Source: QNZT01 sp964573205 (GTDB lineage Bacteria; Campylobacterota; Campylobacteria; Campylobacterales; QNZT01). From it: 53,357 nucleotides of DNA. Positions within the stretch are counted from its first letter, which is position 1. The number at the start of each line of letters is the position of its first letter. The notes beneath the pieces were generated by a model that was not told the DNA's origin, ran no database searches, and saw nothing but the letters and a program-made list of their open reading frames with translations. Made by a program: the position numbers and the translations under genes. The stretch spans positions 1 through 53,357 of the forward strand of contig CAZNIT010000020.1 in NCBI GenBank assembly GCA_964573205.1, given 5' to 3'. This document shows positions 17,063 through 25,513 of the stretch, in pieces.

Positions 17063-17698
17063 ATGTATCTAAAAATCGTTTTTTACGCACTTTTAATTGC
17101 CGCACCTTTTTTTAGTACCGTTTTTGCGAGAGAGGTGAACATATCTAAAGATTTACCGTACGTAGATGTCAAGATAAATGATAAAACGGTAAAGATAGAG
17201 AGAATAAACGACACTAAACATAAATTGAAAAACAGCTATATAAAAACATCCAGACCAACCCCTCCTTTTTATATTCAGCCGTTTGTTCCCATAGAGGGAA
17301 TAAAAACCGTTACCGAACTTGATGTTATAGAATTTATAAAAAACAAACTTTCAAAAAATAGAGGTGTATTAGTCGATGCGAGAATGCCTAAATGGTACCG
17401 AAACGGCACGATACCGGGAGCTGTAAATATTCCTTTTTCGATTCTTTTGTCCGGTTTAAAGAGTCAGTATGTGCGGCAGGTTCTTACCGTTTTGGGTGCG
17501 AGAGAGAAAGATAAGTGGGACTTTCGCGGCGCCGCGGAACTTTTGATTTTTGATAACGGCCCATGGTGCCAGCAGGGGGTTGCGGCTATGAAAGAGTTAA
17601 TAAAACTGGGATATCCTAAAAAAAAGCTTTTCTACTATCGAGGCGGCATGCAATATTGGCAGATAGTGGGATTGACCACAATAAAACCGCAAATGTAA
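17063..17698 (+). CDS. Exported rhodanese-like protein, paralogue 1 (shifted active-site Cys)
   Basis: A 211-aa protein with a signal peptide (about 1-22). The N-terminal segment ends in the signature 'TSRPTPPFYIQP' (62-73) shared with its neighbour. A rhodanese domain (about 83-205) follows, with 'LVDARMPKWYRNGTIPGAVNIP' region features (D105, A106, R107) typical of the fold. At the active-site loop the sequence is D164-N-G-P-W-C169. The usual nucleophile position holds Asp, and a Cys occurs five residues later. Rhodaneses move sulfane sulfur; a role in periplasmic polysulfide handling would fit this phylum but is inference. It lies 12 bp before a second paralogue. Confidence 0.85.
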   Translation: MYLKIVFYALLIAAPFFSTVFAREVNISKDLPYVDVKINDKTVKIERINDTKHKLKNSYIKTSRPTPPFYIQPFVPIEGIKTVTELDVIEFIKNKLSKNRGVLVDARMPKWYRNGTIPGAVNIPFSILLSGLKSQYVRQVLTVLGAREKDKWDFRGAAELLIFDNGPWCQQGVAAMKELIKLGYPKKKLFYYRGGMQYWQIVGLTTIKPQM

Positions 17699-17710
17699 AG
17701 GGAAAAAATT

Positions 17711-18370
17711 ATGATACGCAAAATAATAAATATTTTTATTACGTCTCTTTTATTCATAGCGGTCGATATATCCGCAAAAGATAACGTTTTGGTCAAAATA
17801 ACCAAAGATATGCCGTATATTTATGTCAATCATATGGGACAAAAGATAAAAGTCGCCAGAATCCAAGATACCTCAAACATACTTACTGACGATTATAGTA
17901 AAACATCCAGACCGTGCCCTCCTTTTTGCATACAACCAACCAGTGCGGCACCCGGAGTTAAAAATATCGAGGAAGTGGAGCTTATTGATTTTATGAGGGA
18001 TAAAGTGTCTTCAAAAAAAGCTATAGTGGTCGATGCCAGATTAAAAAAATGGTATGAATTGGAGACCATACCCTCCGCGATAAATATACCCTATATCGTT
18101 ATGCAGAAGGCGGATGAAAATATTGTACGCAGATTATTTACTCTTTTAGGAATGAAGATAAACAAAAACGGTAAATACGATTTTAGCGAAGCAAAAGAGT
18201 TAGCCGTTTTTTGCAACGGTTTATGGAGTGACGAGTCTTCCAAGTTGATAAGATCACTGTTAAAGTTCGGATATCCGGCCGATAAAATTTATTACTATCG
18301 AAGCGGATTTCAGGGTTGGAAGCTTTTAGGCTTGACGACAATTGTACAAAAAGAAAATAAAAAACGGTAG
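17711..18370 (+). CDS. Exported rhodanese-like protein, paralogue 2 (canonical active-site Cys)
   Basis: A 219-aa tandem paralogue of the preceding gene, with a signal peptide (about 1-22) and the same architecture. The shared signature is here 'TSRPCPPFCIQP', adding C69 and C73. The rhodanese loop is C168-N-G-L-W-S173, so it has Cys at the canonical nucleophile position and Ser where paralogue 1 has its Cys. The two proteins thus carry complementary cysteines. They may work together as sulfur carrier and donor in the periplasm, or form a heterodimer; this is inference. The next gene (LysM protein) starts 9 bp downstream, so the three probably form one operon. Confidence 0.85.
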   Translation: MIRKIINIFITSLLFIAVDISAKDNVLVKITKDMPYIYVNHMGQKIKVARIQDTSNILTDDYSKTSRPCPPFCIQPTSAAPGVKNIEEVELIDFMRDKVSSKKAIVVDARLKKWYELETIPSAINIPYIVMQKADENIVRRLFTLLGMKINKNGKYDFSEAKELAVFCNGLWSDESSKLIRSLLKFGYPADKIYYYRSGFQGWKLLGLTTIVQKENKKR

Positions 18371-18379
18371 GAATGAACG

Positions 18380-19291
18380 ATGTTTAAAAAAGAACGAGAT
18401 ATTGAACAAGACTTTAAATTATACGACGTTGATAAATGTGCTCAAAAAAGTAGAATTCTCGGTATGATTATTCAGGTTCTGACAATTTTACTTTTAGTCA
18501 GTTTGCTGACTCTTGTCATAATATATGGCTACAAATATTTAAAACAAGATGAAAAAAACCTTGAAACAAGAGGGAATCTTACATCTAAAAATATGACCGA
18601 ATCCAAAAAACCCATATCCGTCATTTCCGTTTCAAAACCGGTGATACATGATCAAAACGAGAGCGAAAAAATGTACACTCAAAAAGAGATGCAGATGATA
18701 GTTCAAACGCTGATGAAAGAGATACAAAAGCAGGCCGAATTAAAAAAAGAGACCGAGCGAAACAGTACCGCTCACAAAGAAGAGATATTAAAAGAAGATC
18801 AAGAACAAAGCGAAAGTGAAGAAAAGTCTCTTTTAGAGTCGCTCGAAAAAGCGGGTGCGGATCGTATAGAGGAGATAAAAAGAGAAGTCACCATAGACGC
18901 TTCAAAGATGAAAAGCGCCCAAAAGACGACGGAAGATTCGGTGTCTCAAAATATCGATCATTACAATAAAGTTATCGTAAAGCCAAGTACAAATACATAT
19001 GATGATCTTGCAAAGCTTTCGGATAAAATAAGTGATGTCGTAAAAGATATGAAAAAAAAGAGAATCATTCAACCCGAATATGAAGAGATCATAAACGAGG
19101 AGATCGAAACAAGAGCAGATGAAATGCGCATCATTATCGTACAGGAGGGAGACACCCTTTCAAAGATCGCACAAAGAGCCTATGGAGATCTTTTGGCATA
19201 TGACAAAATAATAGAAGCGAATCCGGAACTCATAGAAAACCCGGATCGAATTTATGTAGGGCAACGACTTCGTGTTCCTATTGGCGAATGA
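18380..19291 (+). CDS. Membrane-anchored coiled-coil protein with C-terminal LysM domain
   Basis: A 303-aa protein with a short cytoplasmic N-terminus, one transmembrane helix (about 28-51), a long charged Glu/Lys-rich region with coiled-coil character (about 90-175), and a LysM domain at the end (about 252-300: 'VQEGDTLSKIAQRAYGDLLA' and 'NPDRIYVGQRLRVP'). LysM binds N-acetylglucosamine in peptidoglycan. The protein would span from inner membrane to cell wall, perhaps as a spacer or scaffold. The bactofilin gene nearby is divergent. No enzymatic domain is visible. Confidence 0.85.
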   Translation: MFKKERDIEQDFKLYDVDKCAQKSRILGMIIQVLTILLLVSLLTLVIIYGYKYLKQDEKNLETRGNLTSKNMTESKKPISVISVSKPVIHDQNESEKMYTQKEMQMIVQTLMKEIQKQAELKKETERNSTAHKEEILKEDQEQSESEEKSLLESLEKAGADRIEEIKREVTIDASKMKSAQKTTEDSVSQNIDHYNKVIVKPSTNTYDDLAKLSDKISDVVKDMKKKRIIQPEYEEIINEEIETRADEMRIIIVQEGDTLSKIAQRAYGDLLAYDKIIEANPELIENPDRIYVGQRLRVPIGE

Positions 19292-19305
19292 TCAGGAAGT
19301 TGTGT

Positions 19306-19311
19306 TATAAT
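19306..19311 (+). promoter_or_regulatory. -10 box of the tRNA-Pro(GGG) promoter
   Basis: TATAAT in TGTGTTATAATAGCG lies 20 bases before the mature tRNA 5' end, appropriate for a short tRNA leader. Confidence 0.55.
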
Positions 19312-19330
19312 AGCGCCTTGATTTATCTGT

Positions 19331-19408
19331 CGGGGCGTAGCGCAGTCTGGTCAGCGCACTACCTTGGGGTGGTAGAGGTCGCAGGTTCAAATCCTGTCGC
19401 TCCGACCA
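19331..19408 (+). tRNA. tRNA-Pro (GGG)
   Basis: A complete cloverleaf. Acceptor CGGGGCG pairs with CGCTCCG with one G-U pair. The anticodon stem is CTACC/GGTAG with loop TTGGGGT, giving anticodon GGG. The T arm contains GGTTCAAAT, and CCA is encoded at 19406-19408. A second proline tRNA (TGG) is at 22477. Confidence 0.96.
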
Positions 19409-19581
19409 TCTGATGTAGCGGTTAGATTTTCGGTTTTTCGTTTCCGTGCGATTCTTTGTGACGCATTTTGTATAAGGTAACCTCCGAATACTAGCAAAAC
19501 AGCTGTTGCCAATATCAAGAAGAGCATTACTCTGTTATAATAATCATAATAAAAAAATTTTACATTTTTATAAGTGAACAT
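19387..19581 (-). CDS. Small single-span membrane protein, 3' end overlapping tRNA-Pro antisense
   Basis: A 64-aa open frame with a strong ribosome site (GAGGAGAG about 6 bases before ATG). It has one transmembrane helix (about 18-38, 'VMLFLILATAVLLVFGGYLI'), followed by a basic cytoplasmic tail (RIARKRK), a normal positive-inside arrangement. The last codons and stop lie within the antisense strand of the tRNA-Pro gene (overlap 19387-19408). I do not recognise a family. The good start and clear helix make it likely real; the final residues may have been recruited from the tRNA antisense. Confidence 0.6.
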   Translation of the reverse strand: MFTYKNVKFFYYDYYNRVMLFLILATAVLLVFGGYLIQNASQRIARKRKTENLTATSDGRSDRI

Positions 19582-19751
19582 GATACTCTCCTCTTTTTCT
19601 TTAAAGCATACTTAAACTTTTCAGTCCTGTCAATATTGAGTCTTAGAACCGGAAAAAATCCCTAAAACTCGGGCTTTAAAATAGTTTTATAAAAAATTAA
19701 TAAATATCTGTTACTATGTTTATCTATTCAGTAAATAAGCAGGGTATTTTA

Positions 19752-21761
19752 ATGGGAAAACAGCGGGCGGTACAGGCAAAAAACAATAAACTTACCGGAA
19801 AAAAAGTTAAAATTATTTATGAGCGGATCTGTAACAAGAATATAGAGGAACTGTTGGAACTGTTTTTAAATCCTATAGAGCACGCGAAAAACCCCAAATA
19901 CAGGCTTAGTAGAAAAAAAGTTTTGCAAAGATACATAAGAGAGGAAAAAGCAAGTCTCTCTGATCTGAAAAAGCAGTTTACATATCTTAAAATCAGTAAA
20001 CTCTACTTGGAAGATGAAGCGTTATTTACTTTAGAGACTTTTTTCGATAGCGATCTTGGCTCTTTTAGCAAAAGAATTAAAGAGTATCAAAAGTTTCGTC
20101 ATAAAGCTTCTTTGGATATCGATACCGAATATCAGTATATCTATATGTACAATTCGGCGGATAAAATCGTTACGAACAATCTATCCGAAAGTTTCGCTTA
20201 TTATAAGTTGGATTATACGAATGCCAAAGAAGCGATGTGCGATAAAGCGACACAGATAAAAGTTTATCCTAAAAAGACGGCAAGCACCGGATTTTACTCG
20301 GGTACGATAAAGCGGCACGATACAAAAATAGTTCTTAGCATCTTTAACGAGTACGACTATGTAACGGCACTGTTTGAAACATCACTTAAAAGCGTAACGC
20401 AAGTTCCTTTATACGAAGACCATCTTTTCGGAGTTGCAGTCGGTATAAACGATTACAATCAAAAAATACCCGTCGCCAAAAAAGTTGTGATGACTAAAAG
20501 AGTTTTAAAAGACTCTGAACTGGAGTATCTTTACCTGATTTTAAACGAAACACAGATGATAGAAGCGAAAGAGAATCTGTACGCACTTGAATCAAAAGAT
20601 AATCATGACAGTGCGCATTTAGCTAAGTATCAAGAAAAAATTACGGATATTCACACCTTCTTTTCGAATATAAAATACTCTGCGTTCATAAAAACATCCA
20701 TTATGCATCATATGGTTTTTACGGAGTTTCATGCTTTTAAAAACATGTTCGATAAGTTTACCTCTTTTCAAGACTATTTTCTTCATGATAGAAAAAGAAT
20801 ATATTTGGAGTTTTTAAGGTATCTTCGTATTTATCGTGAAGAGACAGTTTATATAGTGTTGCCGATTTTTGACGAAAAAACGAATATTTTCTTGTATGAA
20901 TCTTTCGAGAAAAAAAGTATAAAAGAGCTGTTTATAGATCTTGCAAGAGAGGGTATGAAATTTAAGATCGTATTTGTAGTCGATAAATTGGAAGATTATA
21001 AAAACGAAAGAATGAGCGGCGTACTTGAGGAATTAAACGAGTTTGGATTCGAAATTTTGTTCGCATCAAAAAACGAGGTTGAAAACTCTGTTGAGAGTTA
21101 TGATTTTTTTTATGCTCAAAGCAGAAGCTTCGTTATAAAAAAGAGTCATATTAGAAATACGAGAAGGTTCACGGTAACAGACAACAAAGAACAGATACGA
21201 GATTCGATAGTAGATTTTAAAAAGATAGACGATCTTAGTTATGGATACGATGATATCAAGAACGATAATCATAATATTTGCAAAAAGGATTACATACTTC
21301 AAAAGCTTTTGGGTAAATGGTACTGCTACTCTTACGGAAGTTTCGAGGATGAAAACAACGATCCCGTACTTTGGGAGATCAAGCTGGAGGTTAAATCCGA
21401 TTACCGCGTATCGATTAAAATGCCGAACAAAGTTTCCTCAGAGGGAAGGCTCGAGGTATTAAAAGAACAGTCGATATTTTCTATAAATAGTTTGCAAAGA
21501 GACGACAATATTTTCATGATTCTTACGAATCGAAAGATAAAGCCCATAACCTCTTTGATGATATACGGCAAGCAGATGCATAAAGATGCCGATATGGCAA
21601 CCGTCGGTATCATTTCTCGTCGCCAACTTGCGACCGAAGAGGCTAAAAAGCTTTTGGGGAAGTATGAAAATGCCGTCTTGAAGGTAAATCCTAAGTTTCA
21701 AACGAAAATAGACGACTTCATTCTTTCTTATAAAGTTTCATCTTTTAACCATTCGAGATAG
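19752..21761 (+). CDS. Unrecognised 669-aa cytoplasmic protein
   Basis: I do not recognise this protein. There is no signal peptide or membrane helix. I start it at the ATG at 19752 (MGKQRAV) because AGGGT lies just upstream; the longer frame from 19716 has no ribosome site. Residues about 10-120 are helical and basic. About 355-460 look like an alternating beta/alpha fold ('EETVYIVLPIFDE', 'FKIVFVVDKLEDY', 'FGFEILFAS'). A C-terminal domain begins 'LLGKWYCYSYGSF' and alternates beta strands, resembling a small beta-barrel or lipocalin-like module. It stands alone between tRNA genes, and its 3' end overlaps the convergent cutA gene by 34 bp. Confidence 0.85.
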   Translation: MGKQRAVQAKNNKLTGKKVKIIYERICNKNIEELLELFLNPIEHAKNPKYRLSRKKVLQRYIREEKASLSDLKKQFTYLKISKLYLEDEALFTLETFFDSDLGSFSKRIKEYQKFRHKASLDIDTEYQYIYMYNSADKIVTNNLSESFAYYKLDYTNAKEAMCDKATQIKVYPKKTASTGFYSGTIKRHDTKIVLSIFNEYDYVTALFETSLKSVTQVPLYEDHLFGVAVGINDYNQKIPVAKKVVMTKRVLKDSELEYLYLILNETQMIEAKENLYALESKDNHDSAHLAKYQEKITDIHTFFSNIKYSAFIKTSIMHHMVFTEFHAFKNMFDKFTSFQDYFLHDRKRIYLEFLRYLRIYREETVYIVLPIFDEKTNIFLYESFEKKSIKELFIDLAREGMKFKIVFVVDKLEDYKNERMSGVLEELNEFGFEILFASKNEVENSVESYDFFYAQSRSFVIKKSHIRNTRRFTVTDNKEQIRDSIVDFKKIDDLSYGYDDIKNDNHNICKKDYILQKLLGKWYCYSYGSFEDENNDPVLWEIKLEVKSDYRVSIKMPNKVSSEGRLEVLKEQSIFSINSLQRDDNIFMILTNRKIKPITSLMIYGKQMHKDADMATVGIISRRQLATEEAKKLLGKYENAVLKVNPKFQTKIDDFILSYKVSSFNHSR

Positions 21762-22045
21762 TCTTTATTCGAATCTGAAATTTCGGTCAAGATGATTTCG
21801 GGAATTTCATACGTATGTAAGAGTGTTATCTCTTTTTTTACCTGTTCAAAAAGAGATGTTTTGGTTTTAATCTGAAGGAGAATTTCATTTGCGGATTCGA
21901 TCTTTTGTTTCCATCTATAATAACTTTTTATCTCTTGAACTTGAATACAGGCGGCTAACTTTTTATCAAGAAGAGTTTTTATGATTATCTCGGCACTGTT
22001 TTCGCAATCGATAGTCGTGGTTATTATGCAAAAAGATGTCTTCAT
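21728..22045 (-). CDS. cutA: CutA-like divalent cation tolerance protein
   Basis: A 105-aa protein with the full CutA1 fold: 'CIITTTIDCENSAEIIIKTL' at the N-terminus, 'LAACIQVQEIKSYYRWKQKI' in the middle, and 'HTYEIPEIILTEISDSNKDYLEWL' region at the end. CutA forms stable trimers with a ferredoxin-like fold. Its role in copper tolerance in E. coli is only loosely established. The gene lies just downstream of a tRNA operon on the same strand without an obvious terminator between, and its 3' end overlaps the convergent 669-aa gene. Confidence 0.93.
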   Translation of the reverse strand: MKTSFCIITTTIDCENSAEIIIKTLLDKKLAACIQVQEIKSYYRWKQKIESANEILLQIKTKTSLFEQVKKEITLLHTYEIPEIILTEISDSNKDYLEWLKDETL

Positions 22046-22088
22046 TTTGAGGTTTGCTTTTGTCTTTTATTTGATAAAGTTAATGAAA

Positions 22089-22173
22089 TGGTGCGGATGA
22101 GAGGACTCGAACCTCCACGCCGTGAAGCACCAGATCCTAAGTCTGGCGTGTATACCAATTTCACCACATCCGC
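22089..22173 (-). tRNA. tRNA-Leu (TAG)
   Basis: Acceptor GCGGATG pairs with CATCCGC. Anticodon stem CCAGA/TCTGG encloses loop CTTAGGA, giving TAG. A long variable arm is present and CCA is encoded. Last of five tRNAs in this operon. Confidence 0.95.
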
Positions 22174-22187
22174 ACAACAATGATAAG

Positions 22188-22264
22188 TGGCACGCCCGTC
22201 AGGATTCGAACCTGAGACCTACGGCTTAGAAGGCCGTTGCTCTATCCAGCTGAGCTACGAGCGC
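22188..22264 (-). tRNA. tRNA-Arg (TCT)
   Basis: Anticodon stem ACGGC/GCCGT encloses CTTCTAA, giving TCT. The T arm has GGTTCGAAT and CCA is encoded. The acceptor starts GCGCTCG and closes with a G-U pair at 1-72. Confidence 0.95.
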
Positions 22265-22279
22265 TCATAAACATTCTAG

Positions 22280-22356
22280 TGGCACGCTCGATAGGAGTCG
22301 AACCTATAACCTACAGATCCGAAGTCTGTTGCTCTATCCAATTGAGCTACGAGCGC
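22280..22356 (-). tRNA. tRNA-Arg (TCG)
   Basis: Anticodon stem ACAGA/TCTGT encloses CTTCGGA, giving TCG. The acceptor and D arm are nearly identical to the adjacent tRNA-Arg(TCT), suggesting duplication. CCA is encoded. Confidence 0.95.
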
Positions 22357-22381
22357 TCAAAATCTGTAAACTTCAAAAAAA

Positions 22382-22459
<78 letters not shown>

Positions 22460-22476
22460 ATAAATTTTTGTTAAAA

Positions 22477-22554
22477 TGGTCGGAGTGAAAGGATTCGAAC
22501 CTTCGACCCCCTGGTCCCAAACCAGGTGCGCTAACCAGGCTGCGCTACACTCCG
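22477..22554 (-). tRNA. tRNA-Pro (TGG)
   Basis: Acceptor CGGAGTG pairs with CACTCCG. Anticodon stem CCTGG/CCAGG encloses TTTGGGA, giving TGG. CCA is encoded. First tRNA of the five-gene operon. Confidence 0.95.
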
Positions 22555-22593
22555 GTATAAAAAAACAAAACTATTATTGGTTTTGAGTGTGAG

Positions 22594-22622
22594 ATTTTAC
22601 TGTAAAAATCATTATATGTCAA
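22594..22622 (-). promoter_or_regulatory. Consensus promoter of the five-tRNA operon
   Basis: On the minus strand a perfect TTGACA (22617-22622), a 17-base spacer and TAAAAT (22594-22599) place transcription start near 22587, about 33 bases ahead of tRNA-Pro. Confidence 0.75.
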
Positions 22623-22680
22623 TAGTTTTTGACACAAATCTAAAAAAATATGCCAAAAACTAAACTATCGAACTTTTTTG

Positions 22681-23469
22681 TTATTTTTGCTCGAATTCGA
22701 TAAGTCCTTCAGTCGGAGAACTTGCAGTCGCAAAAGGTTTTTTTGCAATTCTTCCGGCTAGATAACTCATGCGTCCGGCACGAACGGAAAGCTTCATAGC
22801 TTCGGCCATGAGTACGGGGTTTTTCGCTTGAGCTATAGCGGTATTTGTCAAAACTCCGTCAGCTCCGATCTCCATAGCGATAGCGGCGTCACTGGCACAA
22901 CCTATTCCGGCATCGACGATAACAGGAACTTTTACAGCCTCTTTTACGAAGAGTACGTTGTATTTGTTTTGAATTCCGAGCCCGCTGCCAATAGGTGCGG
23001 CAAGGGGCATAACGGCAGCGGCTCCCGCATCTTCAAGCTTTTTTGCCATTATAGGATCGTCATTTGTATAGGCCATGACCGTAAATCCCTCTTTTGCCAG
23101 AATTTCCGTCGCTTTTAGAGTATCTATGACATCCGGATATAGTGTTTTTGCGGTGTCTCCTATGACTTCCATCTTTATAATGTCTATACCGGTCGCTTCT
23201 TTTACCATTCGAAAGAGGGTAACCGCCTCTTCTGCAGTCGTACATCCGGCTGAGTTGGGAAGGATCTGAACATCGGTATCTTTAAAATAATCCATCAAGT
23301 TCTCTTCGTCCGGATTTGTTATATTTACTCGTCTAACCGCGACCGTGATCATATTCGATCCGCTTGCAAGAGTAGCGTCTCTTGTTGTTTTGAAATCGGG
23401 ATATTTTCCGCTTCCGACTATCAGTCTGCTCGTAAATTCGTATTTTCCTACCTTGAGTATATCTGTCAT
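22681..23469 (-). CDS. thiG: Thiazole synthase
   Basis: A 262-aa TIM-barrel enzyme that builds the thiazole phosphate of thiamine from deoxyxylulose 5-phosphate, dehydroglycine and the ThiS thiocarboxylate. Characteristic segments are 'SRLIVGSGKYPDF', 'ITVAVRRVN', 'NSAGCTTAEEAV', 'IKMEVIGD' with the Schiff-base lysine, 'PLAAPIGSGLGI', 'VDAGIGCASDAA' and 'GADGVLTNTAIA'. A GGAG site precedes the ATG. thiS, thiF and thiH are not in this window, so the gene stands apart from the rest of its pathway. Confidence 0.96.
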   Translation of the reverse strand: MTDILKVGKYEFTSRLIVGSGKYPDFKTTRDATLASGSNMITVAVRRVNITNPDEENLMDYFKDTDVQILPNSAGCTTAEEAVTLFRMVKEATGIDIIKMEVIGDTAKTLYPDVIDTLKATEILAKEGFTVMAYTNDDPIMAKKLEDAGAAAVMPLAAPIGSGLGIQNKYNVLFVKEAVKVPVIVDAGIGCASDAAIAMEIGADGVLTNTAIAQAKNPVLMAEAMKLSVRAGRMSYLAGRIAKKPFATASSPTEGLIEFEQK

Positions 23470-23508
23470 GAAATTTCTCCAGTTTTAATAAGAGTTATTT
23501 TATCTTAT

Positions 23509-24081
23509 TTAAGTTAACAGAACCTTTTTTATCGATTGATGATAGATCGAGTGTTCCGTTTGTGTAATTTTATCTTTAAAATCTTCAAAACTCAATCCCT
23601 CTTTGCTAAAACATTTTTGGTCGATTATTTTGCCGCCGTCGAGTTCGGAAGTTACCATATGCGTTGTCACTCCGCCCACCTTCATATCCGACTCGAAACT
23701 CCTTCTTATCGCGTTTGTTCCTTTAAAGAGAGGAAGAAGAGAAGGGTGTATGTTTATAGCTTTTATCTTATCCGTAAAAATTGGCGTAAGAATACGCATA
23801 AAACCGGCAAGAACACATAAATCTATGTCGCGGGAGTCAATAATTTTTACAAGTTCTTCATCGAAACTTTCTCTACTCGTATATCTTTGATGATCCAAAA
23901 CGATAGTTTCTATTTCACTTTTTCGTGCCTTTTTAATACCGTTTGCACGAGGGTTGTTGGTGATTGCGACGACTATGTCGATTTTTATATCTTCAAAAAT
24001 TTTATTGTGAAGATGTTTGATTAGGGCTTGCATATTGCCGCCTTCTCCGCTGAAAAGGATGGCTATATTTTTAGTTTTCAA
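23509..24081 (-). CDS. purN: Phosphoribosylglycinamide formyltransferase
   Basis: A 190-aa formyl-tetrahydrofolate-dependent GAR transformylase, the third step of purine synthesis. It shows 'LFSGEGGNMQALI' (phosphate-binding loop), 'LAGFMRILTPIF', 'AINIHPSLLPLFKG' with catalytic Asn and His, and 'GVTTHMVTSELDGGKII' with the catalytic Asp. Its ATG overlaps the stop of nnrDE by 4 bp (ATGA), so the two are translationally coupled. Confidence 0.95.
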   Translation of the reverse strand: MKTKNIAILFSGEGGNMQALIKHLHNKIFEDIKIDIVVAITNNPRANGIKKARKSEIETIVLDHQRYTSRESFDEELVKIIDSRDIDLCVLAGFMRILTPIFTDKIKAINIHPSLLPLFKGTNAIRRSFESDMKVGGVTTHMVTSELDGGKIIDQKCFSKEGLSFEDFKDKITQTEHSIYHQSIKKVLLT

Positions 24082-25469
24082 AGAGACTTTACCCCTTGAA
24101 TAATATCAAAAGGCGAGAGAGCGTAATTGTTTTTTTCAAAGTTCGCGGCACTTAACGCGTGTGCGATCGAACCGCTGATCGCAGCGTCAAGCGGCGTATA
24201 TCCTTGCGCTAAAAGCGAAGCTATAAAACCTCCCAATACATCACCGCTGCCTCCTTTGCTAAGTACATTGGTTCCAAAAGGCTGAATATATATTTTTCCG
24301 TTATGAGCTACAAGGGTATTGGCTCCTTTTAATACGAGCACCAGGTTCGGATATTTTTGCGTGAACATTTTTGTAAATCCGAATCTGTCCGACTGTATCT
24401 GCGATACGCTTGCATCTGCAATTGAAGTTATTTTTAGTAGTGACGAGAACTCTTTGGGGTGAGGTGTTAAAACTAGATTGCTCTTTCTTTGCAGCACCTC
24501 TTTTAAAATATCATGATAGAAAAGATCGGCGTCAATCAAAACAGGAAGATCATGATGTAGTAAAAAACGTGAAAGATAGTCGTCGTCAAATTGGTTTCCA
24601 AGTCCCATACCTATACAGATTGCCGTAACATTGTCGGTTAGCGTGGTCGAACTCATAAGCTCGGGGGGCATAGTATAAGGTTCGTTTTCAACGACGGTAA
24701 CAAGACCGGCTCCAAAAGCGTATGCGGCTTTTGCGGCGATGATTCCGGCTCCGGGTTTTTTACCCGCTATGACGTTTAGATGACCGAAATTTCCTTTATG
24801 AGAGTTCTTGCTCGTTCTAAAAGGAAGTTTCAGATCATCTTTTTGAAGTAAAAACGTATCGCTTTTGTCTTCATATAAAGAGGAACTTACCCCAAGATCA
24901 ACGGTTTTTATCTCTCCTACATAATCTTTTGCCGTATCCGAATATAGTGAACTCTTCAACGCTCCCATCGTAATTGTAATGTCCGCTATAAAAGCGTTTT
25001 GGAGAATGTGTCCGTTAATATCTATGCCGGTTGGGATATCGCATGCGATTTTATAAGCGTTTATATTGTTTAGCCGATCGATAACGCTAAGCGCTTTTTC
25101 ATCAAGCGCCCTTGTAAGACCGGAGCCGAATAGGGCGTCTATTACGACATCGGCGTCACATATAGTATCGACGACATTCAAACCTACGCTTTGTGCTCTT
25201 TTAAGCTGAAGTTTCGCCATTTTCGATTTTGCACCGTAAGGAAGATAAATAAAGATATCTTTATACTCTCCTTTTATCATTCTAGCGCATGCTATACCGT
25301 CCGCTCCGTTATTTCCCGGACCGCATACGATGAGGACGCTTTGGGTATTTTTCGGTATGGAGTTTTTCAGACCCGTTGCGGCGTGTTCCATTAAAAGGTC
25401 TTCGCTTAGGAGATACTTTTCGTAGCACTTTCTATCAAGAGTGGAAACTTCTTTAAATACGCATTTCAT
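24078..25469 (-). CDS. nnrDE: Bifunctional NAD(P)H-hydrate epimerase/dehydratase
   Basis: A fused repair enzyme for damaged NAD(P)H hydrates. The N-terminal half is the YjeF_N epimerase ('LMEHAA', 'VCGPGNNGADGIACAR', 'DALFGSGLTRAL', 'CDIPTGID'). The C-terminal half is the ADP-dependent dehydratase of ribokinase-like fold ('GKKPGAGIIAAKAAYAFGAG', 'TPHPKEFS', 'LKGANTLVAHNG', 'GTNVLSKGGSGDVLGG'). I place the start at the ATG at 25469 (MKCVFKEVS), the usual beginning for this family. The open frame reaches a GTG at 25505 that would add 12 residues. The gene is divergent from the leaderless gene at 25526. Confidence 0.93.
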   Translation of the reverse strand: MKCVFKEVSTLDRKCYEKYLLSEDLLMEHAATGLKNSIPKNTQSVLIVCGPGNNGADGIACARMIKGEYKDIFIYLPYGAKSKMAKLQLKRAQSVGLNVVDTICDADVVIDALFGSGLTRALDEKALSVIDRLNNINAYKIACDIPTGIDINGHILQNAFIADITITMGALKSSLYSDTAKDYVGEIKTVDLGVSSSLYEDKSDTFLLQKDDLKLPFRTSKNSHKGNFGHLNVIAGKKPGAGIIAAKAAYAFGAGLVTVVENEPYTMPPELMSSTTLTDNVTAICIGMGLGNQFDDDYLSRFLLHHDLPVLIDADLFYHDILKEVLQRKSNLVLTPHPKEFSSLLKITSIADASVSQIQSDRFGFTKMFTQKYPNLVLVLKGANTLVAHNGKIYIQPFGTNVLSKGGSGDVLGGFIASLLAQGYTPLDAAISGSIAHALSAANFEKNNYALSPFDIIQGVKSL

Positions 25470-25513
25470 GGGAAGAACTTTAACATAGCTTCCATTAAAA
25501 CTCACCTTTTTGG

